From contig JACKKY010000003.1 in assembly GCA_024236175.1 (NCBI GenBank), forward strand, positions 1 through 64,000: a DNA stretch of 64,000 bases, written 5' to 3'. Source of the DNA: Novosphingobium sp. (GTDB taxonomy: Bacteria > Pseudomonadota > Alphaproteobacteria > Sphingomonadales > Sphingomonadaceae). This document shows, one piece after another, positions 42,444 to 50,634 of this stretch. Made by a program: the position numbers and the translations under genes. Below the pieces are notes generated by a model that made no database searches, was not told the DNA's origin, and worked only from the letters and a program-made list of their open reading frames with translations. Position 1 is the first letter of the stretch; the number at the start of each line of letters is the position of its first letter.

Positions 42444-43094
42444 TTAATCGCGCTTTGCCGGTTCGACTAATCTCGTCAGCGCCCAGTCCACGAACCCGCG
42501 CACTTCGTCATGACCTTTGGTGATGCCGACCCGCTCCTCGTTCGAAAGCAGCCGTCCGACAGCTACGAGGATGGTGGTCAACGCAGTCGGAGTAAGGTCG
42601 TCCGGGGCGGCCGAGAACCAACCCGTAGCTTTCTCAAGCAGGCGCGCCTGGGTGTCCCTTGCCTTGCCGGTTGAGCCGGCCAGCTTGTCGCGTATCGCCT
42701 TGCGATGGCTCGACAGCGCAAGAAACTCGACCCCAAGCGCCGTCTGGATGCCGGTCGACTGATACCGCCAGAAGGCCTCCAGCGGGTGCTCGGAACTCAG
42801 CACGCGCTCAAGCTCTTCGAGCTGACGGTCCGTCATGCGCTTGTGCAGCGCGATGAACAGGTCATCGGTGGTCGGATAATAATAATGCACGGTCGCGGCA
42901 TTGAGCTCCAGCTCCTGGGCGACGCGTCGCGAACTGACCGCGGCATAGCCCTCCTCGACCATCACCTTCTCGGTCGTGTCGAGGATCAGCTTGCGGGTGG
43001 TTTCCGGATCCCTGCGTATCCGTTTCTTCGGCTTCGGCTGCGCCGCCACTGTCTGCCTCCCGTCCGCATCGTCGCGATCGTCTCCCGCCTGCAT
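42444..43094 (-). CDS. TetR-family transcriptional regulator
   Basis: 216 residues from the ATG at 43094; a start at 43136 would place the N-terminus inside the operator palindrome and is disfavoured. Helix-turn-helix: ILDTTEKVMVEEGYAAVSS, then QELELNAATVHYYYPTTDDLF. A charged N-terminal tail (PKPKKRIRRDPE) precedes it. Divergent from the seven-gene TauD/SDR operon and probably its repressor through ACTAAACA-N2-TGTTTAGT. Confidence 0.9.
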   Translation of the reverse strand: MQAGDDRDDADGRQTVAAQPKPKKRIRRDPETTRKLILDTTEKVMVEEGYAAVSSRRVAQELELNAATVHYYYPTTDDLFIALHKRMTDRQLEELERVLSSEHPLEAFWRYQSTGIQTALGVEFLALSSHRKAIRDKLAGSTGKARDTQARLLEKATGWFSAAPDDLTPTALTTILVAVGRLLSNEERVGITKGHDEVRGFVDWALTRLVEPAKRD

Positions 43095-43125
43095 CAGCCA
43101 GACCTTGACCGCAACCCTGCCTACT

Positions 43126-43143
43126 ACTAAACACATGTTTAGT
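43126..43143. promoter_or_regulatory. Candidate TetR operator
   Basis: ACTAAACA-CA-TGTTTAGT, perfect 8-base arms, 24 bases before the dioxygenase start and 31 bases before the TetR start. AGTATATGAG directly after it contains a plausible -10 element for the rightward operon, so a bound repressor would block the promoter. The ligand is inferred from position. Confidence 0.7.
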
Positions 43144-43167
43144 ATATGAGTCGATAGAGGATGGGCC

Positions 43168-44043
43168 ATGGCGCTCGACATTGAACCGATCACTCCCTTC
43201 CTGGGCGCGATCGTGCGCATCGCGCCGGAAGACTCGATCGCGAACGGCGTGCCGGGCCAGCTGCTCGACGCGCTTGAGCGCCACAAGGTGCTGCTGTTTC
43301 CGCAGATCCATATGAGCGACGAGATCTTCCTCAAGCTCACGGCCGCCATGGGCGAGAAGCACGAGGTCGCGGCAACCGATGACGGTTCGGAAGTGAGCGG
43401 CAAGGGCATCTTCCGGATCGCGCGCGACAAGGATGACAGGACCCAGCGCGAATTCATCCTCGGCAATGATTTCTGGCACATGGACGGCATGAATTATTCG
43501 GTGCCGGTCAAGGCGACGCTGCTGAAATGCGAGAAGGCGCCCGCCGAGGGCGGCGATACCGGCTTCGCCAATCTCCATGCCGCCTGGGACGCCCTGCCGG
43601 ACGATCGGAAGCGGCAGCTGGAGAAGTTGAAGGTCGGCCATTGTCTGTCGGCCTGCCTGCGCCGCCTGCACGAACATCCGACCAAGGAGGATTTCGCGCG
43701 CTGGGATGCGGTCTTCTCGCGCGTCGAACATCCGCTGGTGTGGAAGCAGCAGAGCGGCAATGCCTCGCTGCTGATCGGCTCCACCGCCAATGACATTGCG
43801 GGCATGAGCGAAGCGGAGGGCCGCGCGCTGCTCGACGAGCTGCTCGAATGGTGCACGCAGGACCGCTTCACCTACCGCCACAAGTGGAGCGATGGCGACC
43901 TTGTGATCTTCTACAATTCGGGCCTGCTGCACAAATCCTATCCCTATCCCGATTCCGCAGGCCGGGTGATGCACCGCACGACGCTGAAGGGCACCGAGTC
44001 CACCGGGGCCGAAATACCGGAAAGTGCAGCAGCGCTTTACTGA
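43168..44043 (+). CDS. TauD/TfdA-family Fe(II)/2-oxoglutarate-dependent dioxygenase (group B)
   Basis: 291 residues. Metal ligands H104 and D106 (FWHMDGMNY) and H255 (LLHKSYPY); R270 (MHRTTLKG). It shares its C-terminal layout (FTYRHKWSDGDLVIFYN, LLH, HRTT) with the enzyme at 47885 at the other end of the same operon. First gene of a seven-gene rightward operon (TauD, SDR, ABM, SMP-30, SnoaL-like, SDR, TauD). AGAGGA precedes the start. Confidence 0.9.
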   Translation: MALDIEPITPFLGAIVRIAPEDSIANGVPGQLLDALERHKVLLFPQIHMSDEIFLKLTAAMGEKHEVAATDDGSEVSGKGIFRIARDKDDRTQREFILGNDFWHMDGMNYSVPVKATLLKCEKAPAEGGDTGFANLHAAWDALPDDRKRQLEKLKVGHCLSACLRRLHEHPTKEDFARWDAVFSRVEHPLVWKQQSGNASLLIGSTANDIAGMSEAEGRALLDELLEWCTQDRFTYRHKWSDGDLVIFYNSGLLHKSYPYPDSAGRVMHRTTLKGTESTGAEIPESAAALY

Positions 44044-44103
44044 CGGGCAGCGAGCGGCAGGCACCAGCCGCTCCCGACACGCAAGCAGATAGGGAGATGC
44101 ATT

Positions 44104-44976
44104 TTGCCGCAGGATAGCCGGATCGCGATTGTCACCGGTGCGAGCCGCGGTGCAGGCAAGGGCATCGCCCGCGCGCTGGGCTCGCATGGCTGCACGGTCT
44201 ATGTGACGGGCCGGTCGCAGAAGGAAGGCGATGCCGAGATGCCCGGCACCATCCACTCGGCGGCGCAGGAGGTGACGGACGCCGGCGGCAAGGGCATCGC
44301 GGTTTGCTGCGACAGCAGCGACGATGCCCAGATCAAGGCGCTGATCGACCAGGTCGTCGGCGAGCAGGGCAGGATCGACATACTTGTCAACAATGCCTGT
44401 TACCAGAGCAATGCCATCGCCGCGCCGGGACAGTTCTGGGAGAAGCCGATGGAGATCGGCGATATGATCGATGTCGGCCTGCGCAGCGGTTTCGTCACCA
44501 GCTGGTATGCCGCGCCGCATATGGCCCGGCAGGGTGACGGCCTGATCCTGTTCACTTCCTCTCCCGGCTCGATGCATTATTGCTTCGGACCCGCCTACGG
44601 CGCGCAGAAGGCCGGATCGGACAAGATGGCCTTCGACATGGGCGTGGACTTTGCCGACGCCGGTGTGAACGTCGCCGCTGTATCGGTGTGGATGGGATCG
44701 CTGACGACAGAGCGTCTGCTGGGCATGATCGAGGCGGCGCCGGACCGTTTCGCGCATCTGGAAGGCACTCTGGAGCCGACCGAATATACCGGCCACCTTG
44801 CCTGGGCGATCTACAATGACCCGGACAAAATGGCGAAGTTCAACGGCCGTACGATCATCGGAGCCGAAGCCGGGCGCGACTACGGCATTACGGACGAAGC
44901 CGGCAGGTTTCCGCCATCGGTGCGCGACGGTACGGGAGCGTCGCCGCCCGAGTATTACCCATACAAGGTGAAGTGA
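44104..44976 (+). CDS. Short-chain dehydrogenase/reductase
   Basis: 290 residues from a TTG at 44104, with TAGGGAG 8 bases upstream; the nearby ATG at 44097 is out of frame and closes after six codons. TGASRGAGKGIARALG, VTGRSQ (basic residue after strand 2, favouring NADP(H)), NNACYQ, SSPGSMHY and Y-G-A-Q-K. It is longer than usual at the C-terminus, and the typical P-V-D-G-G-W ending is replaced by GRTIIGAEAGRDYG. Its likely job is oxidation or reduction of a pathway intermediate. Confidence 0.88.
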   Translation: MPQDSRIAIVTGASRGAGKGIARALGSHGCTVYVTGRSQKEGDAEMPGTIHSAAQEVTDAGGKGIAVCCDSSDDAQIKALIDQVVGEQGRIDILVNNACYQSNAIAAPGQFWEKPMEIGDMIDVGLRSGFVTSWYAAPHMARQGDGLILFTSSPGSMHYCFGPAYGAQKAGSDKMAFDMGVDFADAGVNVAAVSVWMGSLTTERLLGMIEAAPDRFAHLEGTLEPTEYTGHLAWAIYNDPDKMAKFNGRTIIGAEAGRDYGITDEAGRFPPSVRDGTGASPPEYYPYKVK

Positions 44977-45027
44977 GGCCGGGCCGCCGGCATTCGACGG
45001 CCGCCTGGCCCAGCAGGGAGATTGACG

Positions 45028-45315
45028 ATGGTTTTGGAGCGTGCGGAGATCTTCATCCAGGAAGGCAAGATGGACGAGTTTCTCGAAGTCCTGAAGTCAA
45101 AGGCCATACCGCTGACAGCCCAGTTCACCGGACTGATTTCCTTCCGGGCGCTGCGCGGGGTTGAGGATGTCAATTCGGTGATGTTCCTGGCCGAGTGGGA
45201 ATCGGTCGAAGCCCATCTCGCTTCGCGGCCCGAACCCGCCCATGAACAGTTCCGCCAGGTCGTGCTGCCATACACTTCAGGCGCGAAGCCGACCGTCCAT
45301 TTCGACCCCGTCTGA
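45028..45315 (+). CDS. Antibiotic biosynthesis monooxygenase (ABM)-like small protein
   Basis: 95 residues from the ATG at 45028 (AGGGAG 7 bases upstream). A ferredoxin-like beta-alpha-beta layout is visible: ERAEIFIQEGKMDEFLEVL, LISFRALRGVED, VMFLAEWESVEAHLAS. Such proteins act as cofactor-free oxygenases, isomerases or quinol-binding proteins. In the middle of the seven-gene operon. Confidence 0.8.
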   Translation: MVLERAEIFIQEGKMDEFLEVLKSKAIPLTAQFTGLISFRALRGVEDVNSVMFLAEWESVEAHLASRPEPAHEQFRQVVLPYTSGAKPTVHFDPV

Positions 45316-45356
45316 AAATCGGGCGCGAAGAAAACCAACCGGGAGAGCGATGAACC

Positions 45357-46244
45357 ATGAAGATCACGAAAGTCGACGCGCCGCGTTGCGCCGGGGGCGA
45401 AAACCCGATGTGGGACGCTGCACGCCAAGTGCTTCACTACATCGACAACAGCGGCATGAAAGTCCACACCTACGACCCGGTGAGCGGCAACTCTCGCACT
45501 CTCGACATGCCGGCGGTGATCACCACGCTCGTTCTCAGGAATGGCGGAGGCGCAGTCGTTACGCTGCGCACCGGTATTCATTTCCTCGATCTCGATACCG
45601 GCAAGCTCGACCTGATCCATCCGCTGCCCGATCCGCCTCCGCATGTATTCAATGACGGCAAGGTCGACAGCCGTGGCCGTTTCATTATCGGCGCCAGCAC
45701 CGCCAACTTCGCCGATCCCGGCCCCGATGGTGGGCTGTTCCGGCTCGATCCCGATCTGACGCTCACCAGGCTCGATAGCGGCATTCACTTTTCCAACAGC
45801 CCGTGCTGGTCGCCCGATGGCGGCACCTTCTATTTCTCGGACAGCTGGATCAACACGACCTACGCCTACGACTACGACGTCAAAACCGGGAATGTCAGCA
45901 ACCGCCGTCCGTTCGTGAATACAAGCGATCTCGGCGGATTGCCGGATGGGGCCACCGTCGATACCGACGGGCTCTATTGGGTCGCGGTATTTCGCGGCGG
46001 CAAGATCGCCGCATACCGGCCCGACGGCACACTCGATCGCGCGATCGACATGCCGGTGCCCCTCGTCTCCAGCGTTGCCTTCGGCGGGCCGGATCTCGAT
46101 CGGCTCTACGTCACCACCATTGCCCATGACGTCGCTGCCGGCGGCGATGAGGGCCAGGACGACCCCGAGGGCCTGGCGGGCAGCCTGTTCGTGATCGAAG
46201 GGCTGGGCGCCCGCGGCAACCCCGAACCCGGATTCGCGGGCTGA
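45357..46244 (+). CDS. SMP-30/gluconolactonase/LRE-family beta-propeller lactonase
   Basis: 295 residues, no signal peptide. GENPMWD carries the first metal-ligand glutamate; VFNDGKVDSRGRF, SNSPCWSPDGGTFYFSDS and LPDGATVDTDGLYWVA are the conserved blades containing the N and D ligands. These enzymes open lactones or related esters with a divalent metal. In this operon it would suit hydrolysis of a lactone made by dioxygenase and dehydrogenase steps, which is inference. GGGAGAG lies 10 bases upstream. Confidence 0.92.
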   Translation: MKITKVDAPRCAGGENPMWDAARQVLHYIDNSGMKVHTYDPVSGNSRTLDMPAVITTLVLRNGGGAVVTLRTGIHFLDLDTGKLDLIHPLPDPPPHVFNDGKVDSRGRFIIGASTANFADPGPDGGLFRLDPDLTLTRLDSGIHFSNSPCWSPDGGTFYFSDSWINTTYAYDYDVKTGNVSNRRPFVNTSDLGGLPDGATVDTDGLYWVAVFRGGKIAAYRPDGTLDRAIDMPVPLVSSVAFGGPDLDRLYVTTIAHDVAAGGDEGQDDPEGLAGSLFVIEGLGARGNPEPGFAG

Positions 46245-46284
46245 CGCGCAACCGCCCCCATTCAACGCACCAAGGACAACGACA

Positions 46285-46842
46285 ATGAGTGATGAAGCTC
46301 GCCTGGCCGCACTGGAAGCCAAGATGCAGGATTTGCTGGACCGGCAGGAGATATTCGACTGCATCAAGCGCAATTCGCGCGGCAACGACCGGTTCGATGT
46401 CGATCTGGTGACCAGCAGCTATCACACGGACGGGCTCCATGAGGTCGGTCAGAACCGGGTGCCGGGCCCCGGCTATGGCGAGCACGCCAACCGCGCGCAC
46501 GGCGCGATATTCGACGCCAACCTGCACAACGTCACCATGCATATGTGCGAGATCGACGGCGATGTTGCGCATGCCGAAAGCTACAGCTTGGGCGTGTTCC
46601 TCGACAAGGGCGGCGAGACCGGCCGCATCCTTGCCGGCCGGTACATCGACCGGCTTGAGCGGCGCGACGGCGAGTGGCGCATCATGCTGCGGCGCTCTAC
46701 GGTTGAAGTCGCGCTGGAAGGCAAGGCCACGCTGCCCAATGGCGCCAAGCTTCCCGGCTCGGGCTATCTCAGAGGCAATCGCGATCGCACCGATCCCTCC
46801 TATGAGCGCCCGCTTACCCCTGACAGCGGCGGCCGCTGGTGA
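46285..46842 (+). CDS. SnoaL-like (NTF2-fold) protein
   Basis: 185 residues. LLDRQEIFDCIKRNSRGNDRFD and SSYHTDGLHEVG are typical of the SnoaL_4 group, with RYIDRLERRDGEWRIMLRR in the C-terminal strands. It resembles the protein at 23072 in layout (D-R-Q-E-I start, R-x-x-D-R-L-E-R motif). It may be a dehydratase, isomerase or binding protein. Confidence 0.87.
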   Translation: MSDEARLAALEAKMQDLLDRQEIFDCIKRNSRGNDRFDVDLVTSSYHTDGLHEVGQNRVPGPGYGEHANRAHGAIFDANLHNVTMHMCEIDGDVAHAESYSLGVFLDKGGETGRILAGRYIDRLERRDGEWRIMLRRSTVEVALEGKATLPNGAKLPGSGYLRGNRDRTDPSYERPLTPDSGGRW

Positions 46843-46909
46843 CGTCCGAAGCCGGGGCCATCGCAGCTGCCGCCGCGATCCGCCGGTGCTTGTCCGCAAG
46901 GAGCATGGC

Positions 46910-47797
46910 ATGACAGAATTTGTCGAAAGGGTATCCTATCTCGCCGAAGGTCCTCTCGCGCTGGTCATTGGTTGCGGGGATATGGGCATGGGCAGCGCGC
47001 GCGCTCTGGGCAGGCGCCATCCACTGCTGATCGCAGACCGTGATGCCGAACGCCTGGACCGGGCCGTCGATGCTCTCGTTCACGAAGGATATGCAGCGCG
47101 GGCTATTGCCTGCGATATCACCAGCACTGGCGATGTGAACAACCTCGCGAAGGTGATTGGGCGAGGACCGGGAGTGCGCGTGCTCGCCCACGTTGCGGCC
47201 GTCGGCAATGCGCCGGGCGGTTGGCGCGAAGTGATGAGCGTCGATCTCCTCGGCGCGCACCGCATCGCAAACGCCGTGGCTCCGCATATGGTTCGTGGAG
47301 GCGTGGCGGTGCTGATCTCGTCGACCGGTAGCCGTCAAAGCCAGCACGATCCCGAAATCGAAGCGCTGCTGGATGATCCCTTCAGGCCGGATTTCGAGGA
47401 AGCTCTGATCAAGGCTTTCGGCCGGGAGCCCGACTTCCTCGAAGCCTATTACATGGCCAAGCACGGGGTTAACCGCCTTGCCCGAAAGCTCGCTGTCGAC
47501 CTGGGACCGAATGAAGTCCGCGCTCTGTCCGTATCGCCGGGGCTGATCGATTCGACCATGGGCCGTACCGGGGGCTCGCTGCTGCCGGTCTACGATGGCG
47601 GAAAGAAGCGGTTGGGATCGCGAAGCGAGAAGGCGGTTCTTGAAGTACCCCTTGGTCGCCAGGGCACGATCCGGGAAATCGTTTCGGTGATCGACTTCGT
47701 GACGTCCGACGCGGCGAGCTTCCTGAGCGGAATCGATATCGCCGTCGATGGCGGTTCAACAGCTTTCTGGCAAAGCCGGGGCGTAATCGGGAGCTAG
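46910..47797 (+). CDS. Short-chain dehydrogenase/reductase, 3-alpha-hydroxysteroid dehydrogenase-like type
   Basis: 295 residues from the ATG at 46910 (CAAGGAG upstream). The cofactor motif is VIGCGDMGMGSARALG, a variant of the usual T-G-x3-G-x-G lacking the threonine. The active site is SSTGSRQ, then Y-Y-M-A-K. A roughly 35-residue insertion (DPEIEALLDDPF, FGREPDFLEA) lies between the serine and tyrosine. The C-terminus FLSGIDIAVDGGSTA is typical. Sixth gene of the operon. The steroid-like label is a resemblance only. Confidence 0.85.
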   Translation: MTEFVERVSYLAEGPLALVIGCGDMGMGSARALGRRHPLLIADRDAERLDRAVDALVHEGYAARAIACDITSTGDVNNLAKVIGRGPGVRVLAHVAAVGNAPGGWREVMSVDLLGAHRIANAVAPHMVRGGVAVLISSTGSRQSQHDPEIEALLDDPFRPDFEEALIKAFGREPDFLEAYYMAKHGVNRLARKLAVDLGPNEVRALSVSPGLIDSTMGRTGGSLLPVYDGGKKRLGSRSEKAVLEVPLGRQGTIREIVSVIDFVTSDAASFLSGIDIAVDGGSTAFWQSRGVIGS

Positions 47798-47884
47798 CAC
47801 ATATGGCGCCAGGCGAAGCATTGCGGAAGCGAGGCGTCGGCCGCCGGATCGACGTGCGGCAGGCTGCATCATGAGGCAGACGCC

Positions 47885-48715
47885 ATGACGAGCGACACTG
47901 GCGACACCTTGCAGGTCAGGCCCTCGGCTGCCGGTCTGGGTTGCCATGTCATGGCTGCAAAGGCGGATCTGCTGGGTGGACACCATGCCACGCAAATCCG
48001 CCGATTGCTGGTTGCTCATGGAGTCCTCTGTTTCCCCGCGGTGGCTCTCGACGACGATGAACAACTGATATTCGCCAGAACGCTCGGGGAGGTCGCCTCC
48101 GACTGGGATGTTTCCTCAGACAGGACCGTCAATCGCAACGAGCGGCTTGCCGAATATCAAAAGAGTTCGGTGAACTGGCATTTCGATGGCTTTGGCGTCG
48201 ACGTTCCGGAGTTTGCGACAATCATGAGCCCGCGCATACTGGCGAACGGCTCAGCCGGCGCAACCGAGTTCGCCAACTGCTATGCCGCCTATCAGGCGCT
48301 TTGCGCTGCAGACAAGGAGGCCTTCGACAGCTTACGGATCCGGCACAGCTTTGAAACCACGATGCGCCTGGTCAAGCCGCAGCCGAGCGAGGCAGAACTC
48401 GAGGAGTGGCGCAAGGGCGGCCCCCCGCACACCCAGCCGCTGGTCTGGCATCACGATTCCGGACAAAACTCGTTGCTTCTCGGCGCCAGCGCTTTTCGTG
48501 TCGAAGGAATGGACCTTGAAGAAGGACGGGCGCTGATCGCTCGCCTGAATGCGTGGATCACGCAACCCAGATTCGTCTACCGTTACGAATGGGAGATCGG
48601 TGACCTCGTGATATGGGACAATACGGGAGTTCTGCATCGGGCGGTCCCCTATGCGCCCGACAGCAAACGCCTGATGCACCGGACAACGATTCTGGGGCAC
48701 GAAGCGCCAGGTTAG
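47885..48715 (+). CDS. TauD/TfdA-family Fe(II)/2-oxoglutarate-dependent dioxygenase (group B)
   Basis: 276 residues. Metal ligands H99 and D101 (NWHFDGF) and H251 (VLHRAVPY); R266 (MHRTTILG). The segment FVYRYEWEIGDLVIWDN matches the group B enzyme at 43168, so the operon has a related dioxygenase at each end. The spacing of 87 bases from the preceding SDR is larger than within the rest of the operon. Followed by a good terminator. Confidence 0.9.
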   Translation: MTSDTGDTLQVRPSAAGLGCHVMAAKADLLGGHHATQIRRLLVAHGVLCFPAVALDDDEQLIFARTLGEVASDWDVSSDRTVNRNERLAEYQKSSVNWHFDGFGVDVPEFATIMSPRILANGSAGATEFANCYAAYQALCAADKEAFDSLRIRHSFETTMRLVKPQPSEAELEEWRKGGPPHTQPLVWHHDSGQNSLLLGASAFRVEGMDLEEGRALIARLNAWITQPRFVYRYEWEIGDLVIWDNTGVLHRAVPYAPDSKRLMHRTTILGHEAPG

Positions 48716-48742
48716 ATACAAGCCGTAGAAGGCGACGATGGG

Positions 48743-48761
48743 AGGTGGCGCCCGCCTTTTT
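48743..48761 (+). terminator. Factor-independent terminator
   Basis: AGGTGG-CGC-CCGCCT forms a 6-base-pair stem (one G-T pair) with a 3-base loop, followed directly by five T residues. It lies 27 bases after the last TauD stop and marks the end of the catabolic region. Confidence 0.7.
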
Positions 48762-48780
48762 CGTGTCGTTCGCCTTGGCG

Positions 48781-49545
48781 TTATTCGGCCGGTGGCGCGT
48801 CGAGCGAGGCGTCTTCGGGAAGGCCGCCGAGCTGGGTCACCATCTGCTGGTAGGCGTCGAGATAGGCCAGGACGATGACCTGTCCGATTTCGGTATTCTG
48901 GTAGCCGCCCCCGCCGATGCCGGCGAAAGTCCCGCCGAAGAAGCCGCCGCCGCCGGCGCCGAAGCTCAGGTCGGACTTGCGGGCATAGCCTTCGACCAGC
49001 GCTTCCTCGACAGTCGTGCGGGCATTCACCACCGACAGGGTGACATTGGCTTCGCGCTTCTTGATGTTGATGCCGCCGGCGATACCGCCGAAGCCGCGGC
49101 CGAACAGGCCGCCGACCCCGCCCAGCACGCCGCCCAGGGCATTGCCGCCAGAATTGCGATTGGCGCTGACGATGTTGGGCTCAAGGAAATAGTCGGCGGC
49201 GAGCACCTGGCCCCGGCCGATGTTCGAACCGCGCTGCAGTTCGCCTGCATCGGCCAGAGCGCGCTCCATGGCCCGGCTCTGCAACGAGCGGCCGCGGTTG
49301 ACGAGGGTGAAGCAGCGCGAGCGCTGGACGAAGATGCGCAGGATTTCCTCGGGGCTGCCGAGATTGTACTGGCGCCACCACTTGTCGTCGGGCTCGACGA
49401 TGGCGATCACGCCCAGATTGCGTGAGCAGACCGGGATCTCCCGCGTGCCCTTCTCCTGCTCCTTGCGTCCGGAGGACTTGGCGGATGCGGTCGTACCGCT
49501 CAACGCCACAGCCGCCGCGGCCACTGCAAAGATGAATTTCTTCAT
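48781..49545 (-). CDS. CsgG/HfaB-like exported protein
   Basis: 254 residues from the ATG at 49545. A signal peptide (FAVAAAAVALSGTTASA) is cleaved without a lipobox cysteine, unlike CsgG itself. GVIAIVEPDDKWW, FTLVNRGRSLQSRAMERAL and VLAADYFLEPNIV follow the CsgG pattern. Two glycine-rich segments (GGVLGGVGGLFGRGFGG; GAGGGGFFGGTFAGIGGGG) interrupt it. It may be an outer-membrane-associated secretion or surface assembly protein; no curli genes are near. Confidence 0.8.
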   Translation of the reverse strand: MKKFIFAVAAAAVALSGTTASAKSSGRKEQEKGTREIPVCSRNLGVIAIVEPDDKWWRQYNLGSPEEILRIFVQRSRCFTLVNRGRSLQSRAMERALADAGELQRGSNIGRGQVLAADYFLEPNIVSANRNSGGNALGGVLGGVGGLFGRGFGGIAGGINIKKREANVTLSVVNARTTVEEALVEGYARKSDLSFGAGGGGFFGGTFAGIGGGGYQNTEIGQVIVLAYLDAYQQMVTQLGGLPEDASLDAPPAE

Positions 49546-49670
49546 TGCCTGTCTCCCTGCTGCCGTGACGCGGATTGCACAAAAGATGTGAGATTCCAAT
49601 GGCAATTGCACTGGACGGCGCCGTGCGGCGGACCATACGCGTGTTTTTGTGAACCGCAAATGACGAAGTC

Positions 49671-50540
49671 CTATTGACGGTCTGCTCCGCCGCCTACCGC
49701 CATGTTGTCGATGAGCCGGGCAGGGCCGATCCGCGCCGCGACCAGCAGGCGCGCGGGCCCGGCACCGAGCGCCGATAGCGGCTCAAGCGAAGCCGCATCG
49801 CGCAGCTCGGCGTAATCGACCGATGCGAAACCGGCGTCGAGCAGCTCCAGTGCCAGGTGGCCGAGCGTCATTGCGACTTCGCCGCCGCTTTCGATCCTCG
49901 CGATCGCCTCGCGCATTGCCTTCGGCAGGGCGGCCGCCCGGGCGCGCTCTTCGGGCGAGAGATAGGCGTTGCGCGAGCTCATCGCGAGGCCGTCCGCCTC
50001 GCGCACTGTGGCAACGCCGAAAATCCGGTCTGCATAGGGGCGAACGAGATCGAGGTCGCGCGCCATGCGGCGGATCACGGCGAGCTGCTGCCAGTCCTTT
50101 TCGCCGAAGAAGGCAAGATCGGGTCGTACCTGGTTGAACAGCTTGCACACGACCGTTGCCACGCCGTCGAAATGGCCGGGGCGCGATGCGCCGCACAGGC
50201 CGTCGCTGACGCCGGATACGGAGATGTTGGTGGCGTAGCCTTGCGGATACATGACCTCGACCGAAGGCGCCCAGACAAGCGAAACCCCTTCCGCCTCGAG
50301 CAGGGCACTGTCGCGTTCGAGCTGGCGCGGATAGGCGTCGAGATCCTCGTTCGCTCCGAACTGGCGGGGATTTACGAAGATCGAAACCGCGACATGCGCC
50401 GCCCGCGCCTTCGCTTCGCGCACCAGCGTCAGATGGCCCTCGTGAAGGGCGCCCATGGTAGGCACGAGCGCCAGCTCGCCGTCGGCGCGCAGCGCTTCGA
50501 CTGCACTTCGCAGTGGATCGAGGCTCTGGATGGTTTGCAT
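49671..50540 (-). CDS. panC: Pantothenate synthetase
   Basis: 289 residues. LVPTMGALHEGHLTLV contains the HIGH-like nucleotide-binding motif, VSIFVNPRQFG and FFGEKDWQQLAVIRRM are family signatures, and MSSRNAYLSPEER is the KMSKS-like region. It joins pantoate and beta-alanine with ATP to give pantothenate, the CoA precursor. Length is usual for the family. Single leftward gene, divergent from the MipZ-like gene. Confidence 0.97.
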   Translation of the reverse strand: MQTIQSLDPLRSAVEALRADGELALVPTMGALHEGHLTLVREAKARAAHVAVSIFVNPRQFGANEDLDAYPRQLERDSALLEAEGVSLVWAPSVEVMYPQGYATNISVSGVSDGLCGASRPGHFDGVATVVCKLFNQVRPDLAFFGEKDWQQLAVIRRMARDLDLVRPYADRIFGVATVREADGLAMSSRNAYLSPEERARAAALPKAMREAIARIESGGEVAMTLGHLALELLDAGFASVDYAELRDAASLEPLSALGAGPARLLVAARIGPARLIDNMAVGGGADRQ

Positions 50541-50634
50541 GGCACCTGCCCCTTGGATATGACCGATTCACCGGGTCGCCCAGCCTGCCTAGCGTCGGCA
50601 TCGGGCTGCCAGCAAGTCTTTGAGAAAGCGAATA

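Noticed and set aside
22825..48780. Integrase, transposase or duplicated tRNA end marking a mobile island
   Set aside because: Read by eye, no recombinase-like protein and no second copy of the tRNA 3' end were found in the window; an island origin remains only a possibility.
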